This document shows, one piece after another, positions 22,032 to 33,720 of a DNA stretch of 64,000 bases (position 1 is the stretch's first letter; every line of letters starts with the position of its first letter). Where the stretch lies: assembly GCF_023091745.1 (NCBI RefSeq), contig NC_068935.1, positions 16,475,775-16,539,774 of the forward strand. The letters run 5' to 3'. Below the pieces are notes generated by a model. That model made no database searches. It worked only from the letters and a program-made list of their open reading frames with translations, and was not told the origin of the DNA. The position numbers and the translations under genes are program-made. Source of the stretch: Budorcas taxicolor. Taxonomy: Eukaryota; Chordata; Mammalia; Artiodactyla; Bovidae.

Positions 22032-22308
22032 TTTCTTTCTTTTTTTTTTTTACTTTATTTTACTTTACAATACTATATTGGTTTTGCCATACATTGACAT
22101 GAATCCACCACGGGTGTATACAAGCTCCCAATCCTGAATCCCCCTCCCACCTCCCACCCCATATCATCACTCTGGATCATCCCCATGCACCAGCCCCAAG
22201 CATCCTGTATCCTGTATCGAACATAGACTGGCACTTCGATCCTTACATGATAGTATACATGTTTCAATGCCATTCTCCCAAATCATCCCACCCTCTCCCT
22301 CTCCCTCA
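22032..22308 (-). mobile_element. Bovine-type L1 3' end
   Basis: The reverse copy begins with a T-rich run (the poly(A) tail). It continues 'acattgacatgaatccacca' and ends 'accctctccctctccctc'. Perfect 17-bp TSD gagtctctgtgattttc at 22015-22031 and 22309-22325, so it is a recent insertion. Confidence 0.97.
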
Positions 22309-22325
22309 GAGTCTCTGTGATTTTC

Positions 22326-23336
22326 AAACATTGCTTTATTATTTTTAATTTTGTGGAAACCAGTCCCCATGACCTCTCCATGCAGTATTTAATCATTATT
22401 CTGCTGTCACTTTTAATTCCATTTTTGAGGATATTTTCCCCTCTGGTTGATGAAAATAATATATTTATGGTACGAACTCTCAGCTTCAATGCCTTTATCC
22501 CTTAGCAGTGACAACCTGAAAAGTTGCTAATGTCTATCACACTGCATTCAGTTTAATTAACTGCACAAATAGATTGATTCTCTAATACAAAAAATTATCT
22601 GGAGAGGGAAATAAAAGGATAGAGAAGGAAGCTATGAGAAGCAGAAGCCAGAAGACAAATTTATCTCACTCAGGAAGCCATACTGGTTATCATAACAATA
22701 ACAAATATTTATAGAGGGCTTTCATCCTGAAGAATCCCAGAGCCCCAGAGCAATGAACACTTGGCAATAAATAGATTAAAGGAGCTACTCAGCCATCCAA
22801 GAGAGGAAGCCCTCTCTCCCAGGCCCAGTGCACTAAGTCATTCCTAGGACAGCACTCGATTGTAGCCAGGGGATTTTAAAGGGAGCTGGAGGAACTTCCA
22901 AGTCATAAAACCTGGAGAGCATGCATAAAGAACACCCCAGAATCTTTCCACAGGAGAGCTCCTAGGAGCAACAGGCATGCCCATAGTCATCTTAAGTCTC
23001 ATGTATTAAGATCACAGCAGCTTCAGAGGCTAGTAAAACTTCACTGATTTGAGATAAATGCAGTCACAAATACCACGAGATACTGTTATATATTGTGAAA
23101 CCATAGATTTACCTTACTAACACACACTTCTCAATAAATTAATAAAATAAAATATTTGGTGGAGGATATTAGAGAAGGGCTTACTATCTCTTCAGAAATT
23201 CAAGCCACACCATTAACAATGAAGTATATGTTTTTCTGGTTCCATTCCTTGATCTAACGTAAGTAGCCATGTGATCTTGGACAAGTCATTTGGCATCTCT
23301 ATATTTCAATTTCGTCAAACCAGTTGTGCATGTGAG
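22326..23336. other. Low-copy DNA, possible regulatory or unique sequence
   Basis: No young repeat. The part 22550-23120 is free of recognised repeats. No gene is apparent. Confidence 0.4.
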
Positions 23337-23396
23337 AAAGAAAGAGAGAGAGAAAGGGAGGGTGGGGGAGGAAGAGAGGGAGGAGAGAGAGAGAGA
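23337..23396. repeat. Purine-rich (GA/GGGA)n low-complexity tract
   Basis: A purine-only strand of gaaagagagag and ggaggaagagagg units. Confidence 0.93.
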
Positions 23397-23839
23397 ACCA
23401 ACACATATTACATAATTCTAACTCTTTCTCCTGCCTGCATGGAGTGGCCACAGGTCATCTGGCTAAAGGCCCCCTTTGGAAACCTGAGAAATACAATTTA
23501 CTAGATGGCACAGAGCTCCTTACGTAGAAGTTTAAGAAAAAAAAAATTCTTAAGAGAAGCAGATTACAAGACTGTAGAACTTCAACAAATGGGGAAAATC
23601 TATAGACATTAAAACACTGATGTGTGAACATGGGAATAAACGAGACAGTAAATGTCACTTAGTCCAGTGATTTTACAATGACTCCTTGGAGAATCATGCT
23701 TCTTTGAGAGTATCTCAGGGTTCACCCAGGGAGCCAAAAGGACTGACTTCTCAATCTAATGCTGAAATGTCCTCTACAACATCTTCCCTGCTTTTGAAAA
23801 ACATCCAGCCTATGTTGGAATCACTGCAGTGACTGAGAG

Positions 23840-24222
23840 CAATGGAATAGTACTCAGCTACAAAAAGGAACAAAATAATGTCATTTGCAGCAACATGGAT
23901 GGACCTAGAGGCTATCATAATAAGTGAGGTAAGTCAGATAAAGACAAATATCTTTTGATATTGCTTATATGTGAAATCTAAAAAAAACATACAAATGAAC
24001 TTATTTACAAAACAGAAACAGACTCACAGACATAGAAAACAAATTTGTTTGTAATTACCAAAGGGAAAAGGGAAGAGGGGAGAAATAAATTAGGAGTTTG
24101 GGATTAACAGATACCAATGACTATATATAAAATAGGTAAACAACAAGGTCCTACCGTAAAGGACAGGAAACTACATTCAATATCTTGTAATAATCTATAA
24201 TGGAAAAGAATATGTAAAAAGA
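23840..24222 (+). mobile_element. Old L1 ORF2 end and 3' UTR
   Basis: 'gtcatttgcagcaacatgga', 'tggacctagaggctatcata' and then 3' UTR 'aacagaaacagactcacaga' and 'ggataaac'-like text. Diverged, with no visible TSD. Confidence 0.87.
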
Positions 24223-24756
24223 GGGCCTTCAAGTGCTCTTCACATCAGATATTCTGTATGGGTTTCAATGACATAATAACCCACATTTTATACAGATCAA
24301 TTCTTCTGAGCCTTTGAGTTGTGCTTTAACTTGACTGTTCTGATTGGAAGCTCTCTTCACTCAGGCACACTTTCCTCCCCCACCATGGCAGCCTCTTGAC
24401 AATCCTAATCAAGACTGCAGAATCCAGAGCAAATAAAAGGTCATTTTGCCTAACCCTTAAAGAGACTTCTCTCTCTCCTTCCACAATCAATTCAAGGAAG
24501 CTTTATTGAGTACTTGCTATGAGATGATAATATCTGAAAATCACTAAGAACTCCCCATTGCAAAATGAATGGAAAAAAACCCACAAATTTCTCAGTGTTA
24601 TGCATGTCATATAGGACCTTTAGTATTGTGACTTCCAGCCTAATTTTGAGCCTTATTTCCAGCTATTCAGCCTCCTCTGCCCTCAATCACCCCAGCATGT
24701 ACACATGAGCCCACATGATGCAGGCACACCTGACTGCTCTTCTCTAAATATATCGT

Positions 24757-24800
24757 GTTGTGTGTGTGTGTGCACACACGTGCATGCATGTGTGCAAGCG
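24757..24800 (+). repeat. (GT)n/(CA)n mixed microsatellite
   Basis: A 'ttgtgtgtgtgtgtgc' run passes into 'acacacgtgcatgcatgtgt'. Confidence 0.88.
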
Positions 24801-24984
24801 TGCTCATGCTGTTCCCTCTGTGTGGGAAACTTCAGTCTACCTGGGGGTTCAAAGTCAACTTCCAAATTTAACCCAAATTTCTACCTGAAGCCTTTCCTGC
24901 CCCCTCAGTTCCCAAATCAGTTAATCAATCACTCAGATCCACTCCCAAGGCAATACTATTTGAGCATTGAGACATTTATTAGAG

Positions 24985-25207
24985 GTAAGTACTTATGTGG
25001 CAAATGGACTTGTGGGTGCCAAGGGGTAGGTGGGAGGGGCAGCGATGGAGTGAGAGTTTGGGAATAGCAGATGCAAACTATTATATATAGAATGGATAAA
25101 CAACAGGGCCCTATTGTATAGGACAGGGAACTGTATTCAGTATCCTGTGATAAACCATAATGGAGAAGAATATGAAAAAGAATGTGTGTGCACGTACATA
25201 AATAACT
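24985..25207 (+). mobile_element. L1 3' UTR, left segment
   Basis: 'cttgtgggtgccaaggggta', 'gatgcaaactattatatata' and 'cctgtgataaaccataatgg'. A Bov-tA splits it at 25208, and it resumes at 25425. Confidence 0.85.
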
Positions 25208-25424
25208 CGGGGCTTCCTTGGGGCTCAGATGGTAAAGAGTCTGCCTGCAATCCAGGAGACCCAGGTTCAATCCCTGAGTCAGGAATATCCCGTGGAGAAG
25301 GAAATGGCAACTCACTCCAATATTCTTGCCTGGAAAATCCTATGGATGGAGGAGCCTGGTGGGCTACAGTCCATGGGGTTACAAAGAGTTGGACATGACT
25401 GAGCGACCTCACTTTCACGTCACT
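25208..25424 (+). mobile_element. Bov-tA SINE
   Basis: Complete forward copy: tRNA head (gggcttccttggggctcaga, ggttcaatccctgagtcagg) plus Bov-A body and end (gacatgactgagcgacctca). It is inserted in an L1 3' UTR. Confidence 0.96.
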
Positions 25425-25495
25425 CTGAAGTACACCTGAAACTAATGCAACATTGTAAATCAACTATATTTCAATAAAATAATTTTTTTTAAAAA
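25425..25495 (+). mobile_element. L1 3' UTR, right segment
   Basis: 'agtacacctgaaactaatgc', 'aacattgtaaatcaactata' and a poly(A)-like tail continue the L1 broken at 25207. Confidence 0.87.
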
Positions 25496-25519
25496 AGATA
25501 CTTGCTTACAGTCATCTGT

Positions 25520-25734
25520 AAATCCCACTAGACTCAAAAGCAGAGGCTTTGTCTTCACTATCCTATATTCCCACAACTAGCACAGTGTCAGCAACACAGT
25601 AGTGTGTGGAAAATGTTGAGGGATGGAAAGAAGGAAGGAAGGAAGGGAGGAATTCCTCCCTTTACTAGACCTTGAGCTCCTTCAGGGTAGAGTAGGTACT
25701 ACATCTTACTCATTTTTGTACCCACAATGGCTTG
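25520..25734 (+). repeat. Old L2 3' end remnant
   Basis: 'gactcaaaagcagaggcttt' and 'ccttgagctccttcagggta' with 'cccacaatggcttgtacac' match L2 3' ends. A ggaa/gga tract lies at 25628-25650. Confidence 0.55.
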
Positions 25735-25744
25735 TACACAGGAG

Positions 25745-25973
25745 TGTCCATGCATGCGTGCTAAGTCACCACAGCTGTGTCCAACTCTTTGCAACCTATG
25801 GACTGTAACCCGCCAGGCTCCTCTGTCCATTAGATTCTCCAGGCAAGAATACTGGAATGGGTTGCCATTTCCTCCTCCAGGAAATCTTCCCAACCCAGGG
25901 ATCGAACCCACGTCTCCTGCATCTCCTGCATTGCAGGCAGATCCTTTACTGCTGAGCCACTAGGGAAGCCCTA
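25745..25973 (-). mobile_element. Bov-tA SINE
   Basis: Complete reverse copy ending in the tRNA head (actgctgagccactagggaa). Perfect 10-bp TSD tacacaggag at 25735-25744 and 25974-25983. Confidence 0.96.
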
Positions 25974-25999
25974 TACACAGGAGACCTCTGTGAAATTGA

Positions 26000-26434
26000 A
26001 AGCAGGTTAAAACAATTATTGTTAAATACAAAATCACTAAATAAATAGCTACACCCCAAGTGCTTACAGCCTAAAAGTAGAATAGTTTAACTGGGAAGGA
26101 AAACAGACAACCAACTCCAAGTGCTCTAGAAGTTCAGAGAAGGGAGAAGTGAGTGAGGGCTGGATCTGTGTAGGACAGTATTTCTCAGGCTGTGATGTGC
26201 AGTGAGGGGTTTGTTCAAATGGAGAAGCTGACTGTTGGGATGCACTCCACAGGCCTGCAAGCCCTGTACTTGCCCAGCTCCATAGCCGAAGAAAGGTTCC
26301 AGAGTCAGTGACAGAGGCATCAGTGGTTTAATGGATGGGGGATTTTCACACATCTGAAGAAAGGTCCTGGAGCAACACCTCACTGTGTGGGACTGACAGT
26401 GGACAGGACATGGCAGTAGTCTTCACTACCAGAG

Positions 26435-26436
<2 letters not shown>
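26000..26436. other. Low-copy DNA with possible MER-like piece
   Basis: 'ggacagtatttctcaggctg' at 26172 weakly resembles a hAT terminus. Nothing else is recognised. Confidence 0.35.

Positions 26437-26471
<35 letters not shown>
26437..26471 (+). repeat. (GT)n microsatellite
   Basis: An uninterrupted run of about 17 GT units following 'accagagggg'. Confidence 0.97.
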
Positions 26472-26472
<1 letters not shown>

Positions 26473-26764
26473 TTACTGGCTACAATGGAATTGATGTCAG
26501 GTTGGCTCATCAGTTCCCAGGGAAACCAGCAGAGGGGCACTGCACCTTTGATAAGTTCTCCTGGTAGAGCTAAAGGTTAGAACAATCACTAGCTGGGGCC
26601 CGAGGCAAGTAGCTAGGTGTGTACTGGTTAGACTGTATGATTAAGAGGGAAGGTCAGTCATGTGAGTAGGGTGGAGCAGGCACTGGTGGAGCAGGGGATG
26701 TACAGAGAGCAAGAGAAGAGCCATCTTGAATGGCCTGATCATAAACTAGTTGAGTAGTCTGGGA

Positions 26765-27203
26765 CGTTTTTCCAGTGGTCATGTATGGATGTGAGAGCTG
26801 GACTATAAAGAAAGCTGAGCACCAAAGAATTGATGCTTTTGAACTGTGGTGCTGGAGAAGACTCTTGAGAGTCCCTTGGAGTGCAAGGAGATCCAACCAG
26901 TCCATCCTAAAGGAAAACAGTCCTGAATGTTCATTGGAAGGACTGATGCTGAAGCTGAAGCTCCAATACTTTGGCCACCTGATGTGAAGAACTGACTCAT
27001 TGGAAAAGACCCTGATGGTGGGAAAGATTGAAGGCTGGAGGAGAAGGGGATGACAAAGGATGAGATCGTTGGATGGCATCACTGACTCAATGGACATGAG
27101 TTTGAGAAAGCTCTGGAAGTTGGTGATGGACAGGGAAGCCTGGCGTGCTGCAGTTCATGGGGTCTCAGAAAGTCAGACACAACTGAGTGACTGAACTGAA
27201 CTG
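26765..27203 (+). mobile_element. BovB 3' end, 439 bp
   Basis: Codes for the BovB C-terminal region in degraded form (VMYGCESWTIKKAEH reading), ending at (ctgaact)n. TSD agtctggga (9 bp, perfect) at 26756-26764 and 27204-27212. Confidence 0.95.
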
Positions 27204-27614
27204 AGTCTGGGAGGTGCCCATAAATCAGCATTTCTAATAGACTTCTAAGCAATGCTGATCCTGCTGTGTGGGCACCATACTTGGAGTAGCAGTGAAGATG
27301 TAGAAAGCCTTCTTGGAGGAGAGGCACTTCTTCTGCTAGGTGCAACGGGAGGAGCAAAAGGTAGGAAGAACAACATAAGCCAAGTAACAGAAGTAGGAAA
27401 GATCAAGTTTAATTAGCAGAGGAATAAATGGAACCAGGTAAATAGAGCAAAGAGATCTTATAAGAGTGTAATGAGTGAGAAGGCTAGAGAGATTGAGGTC
27501 GGACCAAATTATTAGCTGCATCAAAGACTCTTTCGAGGATTCTGGACTTGCCATTGTCAATTCTTAAGAACCTGATGCATCATCTTCACACCTTATGTCA
27601 TTATATAAATGTTT

Positions 27615-27745
27615 GGCTTATAAAACACATTTCTTACACATGAAGGTCATCTGATCCTCACAACACGGGGAGTTAGGTCAGGGGTTTTGTTTTCATTGCT
27701 ATTTTACAGGCCAAGGAAACTGAGTCTCACAGAAGTGAAGTTACT
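27615..27745 (+). repeat. MIR SINE remnant
   Basis: 'tttacaggccaaggaaactg', 'agtctcacagaagtgaagtt' and 'ggtcatctgatcctcacaac' show the MIR core. Confidence 0.62.
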
Positions 27746-28532
27746 TTTCAAAATTTATCCAAACTTGGATTAGAGACAGTAGCCAAACCAAGTTTTTATG
27801 ACACCCACTCCAAAGTAATTTTTCATCACATCATGTTGTAGATTGCCACTTTAAAACAGAAGGTCCTGAAAAGGGGCACTTGTGAAATTATCTTCACATT
27901 ATTTCAATCTTCTCTTTAACTGCAGCTCATTATCTGACTGACGAAAATCTGCCTTTAGAATTATAATTCTCTGACCCAAAAGGCTATTAATTTCCTTCTA
28001 TTTAGTAACTGAAGGATTTCTCCCTGTGCCCTCCATTCTCATTGTATATTAAGGAAGAATGAAATTATTGGAGGAAGAATATGGGGAGGCCCCAGCTAAT
28101 CTATTTTGTTTGAGAAAATTAAATGGAACCAGTGGGAATCTCTTAATGATAGCATCAGAGTTTCCTCCCAGGGGCCTTCTTTTGTACTTTCACTTGTCGT
28201 GCATCTTTTGTTTGTATCTCCCAGCCTGAAGACTTGATCACTCTGTTGTTGCTTATTGTGATCTTACAGGAGTCTATTGTTCCCAAATTTCACTTCTTTA
28301 GTGACTTTTTTTGAGACTTCTGGGCTAGGGGACTGATGCTGTGACATCAGTGTCATCTTTTCTGATGTTCTCTTTTCATTTGGAAAGGATGAGTTTTGCC
28401 ATGTTGAAATTAAATGGGTCCAAATTCCATCTAAGCAGCTCAGGAATTAATAGGCACTTTTTCTAGGAAGAAGAGAGAGACAGATGGACTCAACTGAAAG
28501 CTCTAGAGAACTTGTATCATCAAACAGGTGAT
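27746..28532. other. Repeat-poor stretch of about 0.8 kb
   Basis: No repeat is recognised. It is AT-rich with possible homeodomain-type motifs (aattataattctct, ggctattaatttcc). A candidate for a conservation check only. Confidence 0.35.
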
Positions 28533-28551
28533 AGAAACCTAGGAGGTTCTT

Positions 28552-28797
28552 GAACTTATGGTTGCTGGAGGGGAAGGGATAGTTAGGGAATTTGTGATAA
28601 CCAGCAAGGACCTTACTGTAAAGTACATGGAACTCTGCTCAATGTTATATGGCAGCCTGGATGGGAGGGGGTTTGGCAGAGAATGGATATATATATATAT
28701 ATATATGCATGACTGAGTCCCTTCACTGTTCATCTGAAACTACCACAATATTGTTAATCGGCTATACACCCGTACAAAATAAAAACTTTTTAAAAAA
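28552..28797 (+). mobile_element. L1 3' end with internal (AT)n
   Basis: 'agtacatggaactctgctca', 'atatggcagcctggatggga' and 'gttcatctgaaactaccaca' end in 'aaaataaaaactttttaaaa'. Perfect 19-bp TSD agaaacctaggaggttctt at 28533-28551 and 28798-28816. An (AT)10 run at 28687-28706 sits inside. Confidence 0.97.
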
Positions 28798-28924
28798 AGA
28801 AACCTAGGAGGTTCTTAACCAGCATTTCAAATTTGACTAATTTCTAACTTACCAGTTGAATGTTCAGGCAGTACCAAATTAAGCTCATTTGTGTTCATTT
28901 TGTTCCTAGCTATTTAGGCAAGAC

Positions 28925-29105
28925 AATTTTACTGGCTGTGTGGTCATGGGCTAGTCACTTAACCTCTCTGAGCCACAAGCATCATTATCTGAAAAGGCGG
29001 TAATGAATTGTGCCTGTCTCATAAGATAGCTGTGAGGATTAAATGGTATAATTTATACAAAGCACTGACTGGCACCAAAGTAGGAGCTCAGTAAATGATG
29101 GCTCA
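28925..29105 (+). repeat. MIR SINE
   Basis: 'gtcacttaacctctctgagc', 'gatagctgtgaggattaaat' and 'aggagctcagtaaatgatgg'. Clear MIR body. Confidence 0.82.
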
Positions 29106-29554
29106 TGCTCTTTTACTCACTGTCATGCTTTCTTTAAAAAGGACATGAAAAGAAACAGACCTGAAGAACACATCCCTCTGACTTTAAAGGCAGGAAACTA
29201 AAGAACAGAGCTGTTATCTGATAAACTGCAACTTTAAAGAGCCAAAGCAGATCCTTCTGATCAGTAACTCCTACTTTCTGGACTGACTCATAGTAACAAA
29301 TGCATTTTACATAGTTTCGCAGAGTAATTATTTCCAGCAATGCAATATGAAAGTTTCACTCATCCTACTCCTCTTATCCTTTCCACTCTATTGTATTAGG
29401 AAACAAATGTTGGTCAGGATCCATACAATGATCAAAAACAAAACCAAACAGAAGGGGTTTCATTCAAACTTTAGTTTGAAAAATACTGATTTAAATGTAC
29501 CCAAACCAACAACCCAGAAAGAAACAGTTCCCACTAGCACTAACTAGATTATCA
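29106..29554. other. Low-copy DNA
   Basis: A 66-codon frame at 29347-29547 starts with hydrophobic residues but lacks any domain or splice context. Probably random. Confidence 0.35.
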
Positions 29555-29865
29555 ATCTTACTCATCCTTCAAATTTTAGCTGAAATGCTTCCTCAGAAAT
29601 CATTCTTGACCTCTCCAGTCTAGAGCATGTTCCTTTGTTATATGCTGCTGTAGGACCATGTTCCTTGAGCATTCACTACAGTTAAAAACTGTATATCAGT
29701 CATTTTTTTATTATATATAATCCACAACAGAATATAAGGTCAATGTCCATCTTTTTCGTTAGTATATTTCAGTATATAACCCAGTCCAGCACCTGGCACA
29801 TAGTAAGAACTCTATAAATATGTGCTGAATTAATGAATGAATAAGCAAACTAATAAATAAGTGAA
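29555..29865 (+). repeat. L2 LINE 3' end
   Basis: 'tcaaattttagctgaaatgc', 'ttcctcagaaatcattcttg' and 'cagcacctggcacatagtaa' then 'tatgtgctgaattaatgaat' form a good L2 3' end. Confidence 0.75.
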
Positions 29866-29989
29866 TGAATGAAGATGTTCATAAATCCACATGTAAACCT
29901 AGTAAGTTATTAACCTACTATGAAATCATTAGTTGGCTTTACTTTCCAAAGTGAAAGATGTGATGAGGTTCTGTTAAAAATTGTCTCTT

Positions 29990-30095
29990 CTAATAGACTG
30001 TAAACTCCATGAGTGCCAGGATCATGTCTAATTTTGCTCCCTATTGCACCCCAGAACCAGTAGAGTCCATGGCAAACAGAAGATGCTTCAAAAAC
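29990..30095 (+). repeat. L2-like 3' fragment
   Basis: 'gactgtaaactccatgagtg' and 'ccaggatcatgtctaatttt' are typical of L2 3' ends. Confidence 0.6.
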
Positions 30096-30261
30096 CATTG
30101 TTGCATTAGTAACAAATTTACAGATGAGGCCTCTGGAAAATTTCCAAATTTCGTGGAAGTTTTCCAAGATGAATCTAGAGACTGCCAATGGTCTCATGCA
30201 TTAAGCCTTTAGCAGTACAGATATCACAGAATGTCAGATGTGGAAGAGATGTTACACATCT

Positions 30262-30478
30262 ACCAGCAGTCAGCTAGCTTTTTGTTTTTTACAAAGGGTC
30301 AAATGGTAAATGCCTTCAGCTTTGTATGATATACGATCTCTGTCACAGCTACTTAACTGTGCCATTGTAAGTGCAAAACAGACCATAGACAATACTACAT
30401 GAATAGGCATAGCTGTGTTCCAACAAAATTTTACTTACAAAAAAAGACTACATTTGGCTGTAGTTTGCTGACCTTAAC
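30262..30478 (-). repeat. hAT-like MER-class DNA transposon copy
   Basis: 'gatctctgtcacagctactt', 'gcatagctgtgttccaacaa' and 'tttggctgtagtttgctgac' form a family also present, inverted, at 44895-45125 (ggcaaacgatggtccaatgg, gtgacagagactgtatggac). The exact family name is unsure. Confidence 0.6.
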
Positions 30479-30728
30479 TAACTCAACTGTCACATTCTAT
30501 AAGTGAGAAGAGAGAGGGGCTATTTCTCCATAGGGAAATGGCTTGTTTAAGGCCATACTACTAATAAAGGACAAAGTGGGGACTTTCTCAACTTTAGTTC
30601 TCATGACATTGCAGCCATGTTTTAGGGTCTGTCTGCTTCAATCCTGGCGTTGGTCCTATACTGCTTTGTTTATTGAAGCTAACAGACTTAGCCTTAAATT
30701 TGATTTGCATTGGTGGTTTTTCATCTTT

Positions 30729-30953
30729 GTTATTGTTGTTTAGCCGCTGAGTCATGGCTGACTTTTGCAGTCCCATGGACTGTAGCCTGCCGGGCTCCTC
30801 TGTTCATGGGATTTCCCAGGCAAGAATACTGGAATGCGGTTGCCATTTCCTTCTCCAGGGGATCTCCCCGACCCAGGGATTGAACCTGGGTCTCTTGCAT
30901 TGGTAGGCGGGTGCTTTACCACATTGCTAGGCGGGAGCCACCAGGGAAGCCCA
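30729..30953 (-). mobile_element. Bov-tA SINE
   Basis: Complete reverse copy with 'tttaccacattgctaggcgg' as a small insertion in the tRNA head. Perfect 13-bp TSD gtttttcatcttt at 30716-30728 and 30954-30966. Confidence 0.96.
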
Positions 30954-31354
30954 GTTTTTCATCTTTACTTTTTATTATATCATCCATATAGTCTAAATTC
31001 CTTGGGAGTGATCAGCTTCATAGAAAGATTTTACAACTTGTTCTATTTTATTTAGGTGCCTGGAGTTCTGTCTCTTCACATTTTCAGAGAATACACACTA
31101 GGTTCTCTAAGGCAAAAATTCTGACTTATATGGTATTAAAGGGCTGGATGGGCAATTAGGAGACAAGGGCTCTAACCCAATTCTCACAAATCATTCAGCA
31201 GCTGAGATTCACTGAGTTCCTACTGTATACACAGTACTCTGGTAGGCTTAGGAAGGGAGGAATGATGAGAATGAGAATATTAATACCAGTTAACTTGTCT
31301 AGGCTCTGACTATATGTCAAGGGCATTATATACAGCTTCGTTAAAACCTCATCA

Positions 31355-31539
31355 AGGGATTTCCCTGATTGTCCAGTGGCTAAGACTCTGTGCTACCAAT
31401 GCAGGGGGCCTAGGTTTGATCCCTGGTCAGGGAACTAGATCCCACACACTGCAACTAAGAGTTCATATGCTGCAACTAAAACATCCTGCATGCCGCAATT
31501 AAGACCTAGAGTAGCCAAATAAATAATAAAATATTTTTA
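31355..31539 (+). mobile_element. CHR-type SINE, full length
   Basis: 'gggatttccctgattgtcca', 'gtttgatccctggtcaggga', then three 'gcaactaa' units and an A-rich tail with aataaata. TSD aaaacctc[a/t]tca at 31343-31354 and 31540-31551. Confidence 0.95.
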
Positions 31540-31671
31540 AAAACCTCTTCACAACTCTTTAAGGAAGGATCAGATAGACTAAACTGTTCGGATTCAAACT
31601 CAGCTTGGTTCATGTTGAAACCCTGGGCTGTCTTTACCACATTTGAAGTCCTCAAGGTCATTTATTCCTTT

Positions 31672-32143
31672 GTTGTTGTTTAGTTGCCAAGTCGTGTCTG
31701 ACTCTTTGTGACCCCATGGACTGCAGCACGCCAGGCTTCCCTGTCCATCACCAACTCCTGGAGTTTAGTCAAACTTATGTCCATTGAGTCGGTGATGCCA
31801 TCCAGCCATCTCATCCTCTGTCATCCCCTTCTCCTCCTGCCTTCACTCTTTCCCATCATCAGGGTCTTTTCCAATGAGTCTGCAGTTCACATCAGGTGGC
31901 CAAAGTACTGGAGCTTCAGCTTCAGCATCAGTCCTTTCAAAGAGTATTCAGAATTTATTTCCTTTAAGATTGACTGCTTTGATCTCCTTGCTTTCCAAGG
32001 GACTCTCAAGAGTCTTCTCCAGCACCACAGTTCTAAAGCATCAACTCTTCGGTGCTCTGCCTTCTTTATGGTCCAGCTGTCACATCTGTAATGGCTACTG
32101 GAAAGACCATAACCTTAACTATTTGGACCTTTGTTGGCAAAGT
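31672..32143 (-). mobile_element. BovB 3' end, 472 bp
   Basis: Reverse copy from the tail (tagttgccaagtcgtgtctg) to 'ctttgttggcaaagt'. The 8-bp TSD atttattc is at 31660-31667 and 32144-32151, so the left edge carries a few bases of tail. The largest frame, 31708-32091, is the antisense of the BovB C-terminal region and not a gene. Confidence 0.95.
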
Positions 32144-32309
32144 ATTTATTCTTTAATACCCTTCTAAGGATTGGAGGTGAAAAACTCAAAGCATCTAGCC
32201 CAGTGTCCAGCACACAGTATACACTCATCTGTTCTCATTATTCATCATGCTCCCTCATCCACCAACACGGTCTCCAACCACATGGAACCTTCCAATGCTC
32301 CTACAACTA

Positions 32310-32570
32310 GCAATCCAGATCACTGTGCCTTGACACAAGCTGTCTATTCTTCTTGGAGTGCTTCCACCACATATCCTCTGCTCTACCAACCCTCAGCTCA
32401 AATGTCTCCTCTTCTGGGACAGTTTCCTGACACATCTGGAGACACTGAATCAGATTCCCTTCATCTTCTCCCATTCAGCATTTTGTTCAGATCTCTATTA
32501 TTGGACCTACTAAAGCATTTGTTCTCTGGTTTATCACATTAAGAACTCCACTGAGACAGGGATTGTCTTA
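32310..32570 (+). repeat. L2 LINE 3' end
   Basis: 'ccctcagctcaaatgtctcc', 'tcttctgggacagtttcctg' and 'aactccactgagacagggat' match L2 3' sequence. The 123-codon frame over it (32171-32542) is therefore incidental. Confidence 0.72.
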
Positions 32571-32847
32571 TCAGTTTCCTTTTAAAAATAACATCTATTG
32601 TGTGTTTTGATACAGAAAAGTATAAAAAGGGGCAAAGAACCGTAATTCATCTCTCAGAAACATCTTTTGGTTTTTGAGAAAATAGAGCAATATGGGAACA
32701 AATGTGGAAAATGCAAACTCTACAAAAAAGGTACAAAATGACAAGTAAAACTCTTCCAGTACCCAACCCTCACCCTAAAAGAATTATTTAATAACAGTTG
32801 CTTACATAGCCTACCAAAAATACATTTGTATGTATATGTCAGAATAT

Positions 32848-32848
32848 A

Positions 32849-32881
<33 letters not shown>

Positions 32882-32908
32882 GTATGTATATATGCATATA
32901 TATGTGTG
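32848..32908. repeat. (TG)n/(TA)n microsatellite
   Basis: 'atgtgtgtgtgtgtatatat' then alternating ta and tgta. It borders a Bov-tA, and the other border (33119-33131) is also (TA)n. Confidence 0.93.
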
Positions 32909-33118
32909 TGTGTGTGCTCGGTTGTATCCAACTCTGTGACCCCAGGGGCTCTACCCACCAGGCTCCTCTCTCCATGGAATTTTCCAGGCAAGAATACTGA
33001 AGCAGGTTGCCATTTCCCTCTCCAGGGGATGGATCTTCCTGACCCAGGGACTGAACCCGTGTCTCGTGTCTCCTGCATTGGCAGGTGGATTCTTTACCAT
33101 TGTACCACCTGGGAAACT
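32909..33118 (-). mobile_element. Bov-tA SINE inserted in TA-rich microsatellite
   Basis: Reverse copy: 'gctcggttgtatccaactct' first, then the tRNA head 'tctttaccattgtaccacct'. The (ta)n on both sides may conceal the TSD. Confidence 0.93.
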
Positions 33119-33720
33119 TATATATATATAATTGAAATTTTTTTTCACAAAAGTTTTCTAAACACAATATTATATACCTTAACTTTCCCCTTTATGTATC
33201 TCAGAAATTTTTTTTCAAATCATCACTTATAGATCAAGTTCATTTTTTGAGTTACTATAAGCAGCATGTGATATTATTTGGGATGAATGTAAGTTAGCTA
33301 ATCAGTATTCTATCTATGGGCATGCAGGTTTTCCTTGATCTTGCTGTTATAAGTGACACTGCAGTAAAAATCCATATGGTAGCTTCTTGTGATGTGGGGA
33401 AGTACCATATTCCATTGAATCAAAGGTGTATCCCAATCACACAGATATTAAAATGTATATAAAATGCACATATATAAGTGTGCAAATTTAGAATTTATGA
33501 AATATCGTATATTTGTGGAATAGTCTCCAAGAAGTAGAATTGATGGGTCAATGAGTACATGAATTTAAATTTTTGACATGTGTTGCTAAATTTCCCCACA
33601 AAAAGGCTACATCAATTTTCACTCCTACCAGCAAGGTCTGAGATCTACCATTTTCCCACACTCTTGCCAACACTTGGCAATAACCAATGTTTTAATTGCC
33701 AAAGAAAGTGATTGTACCTA

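Larger units (their letters stand above)
32580..33720 (-). repeat. Old L1-type LINE remnant, split by a microsatellite and Bov-tA
   Basis: The right part reads 'gctgttataagtgacactgc', 'ccaagaagtagaattgatgg', 'actcctaccagcaaggtctg' and 'cacactcttgccaacacttg', a common old L1 pattern. The left part 32590-32850 may belong to it. It is interrupted at 32848-33118. Confidence 0.6.

Noticed and set aside
25208..25290. tRNA-like sequence with B-box (ggttcaatccc)
   Set aside because: It is the tRNA-derived head of a Bov-tA SINE, not a functional tRNA gene. The same holds for the other SINE heads.
31708..32091. 127-codon open frame on the plus strand
   Set aside because: It is the antisense of the BovB C-terminal region.
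32171..32542. 123-codon open frame
   Set aside because: It lies on an L2 3' remnant and shows no domain, start context or splice signal.
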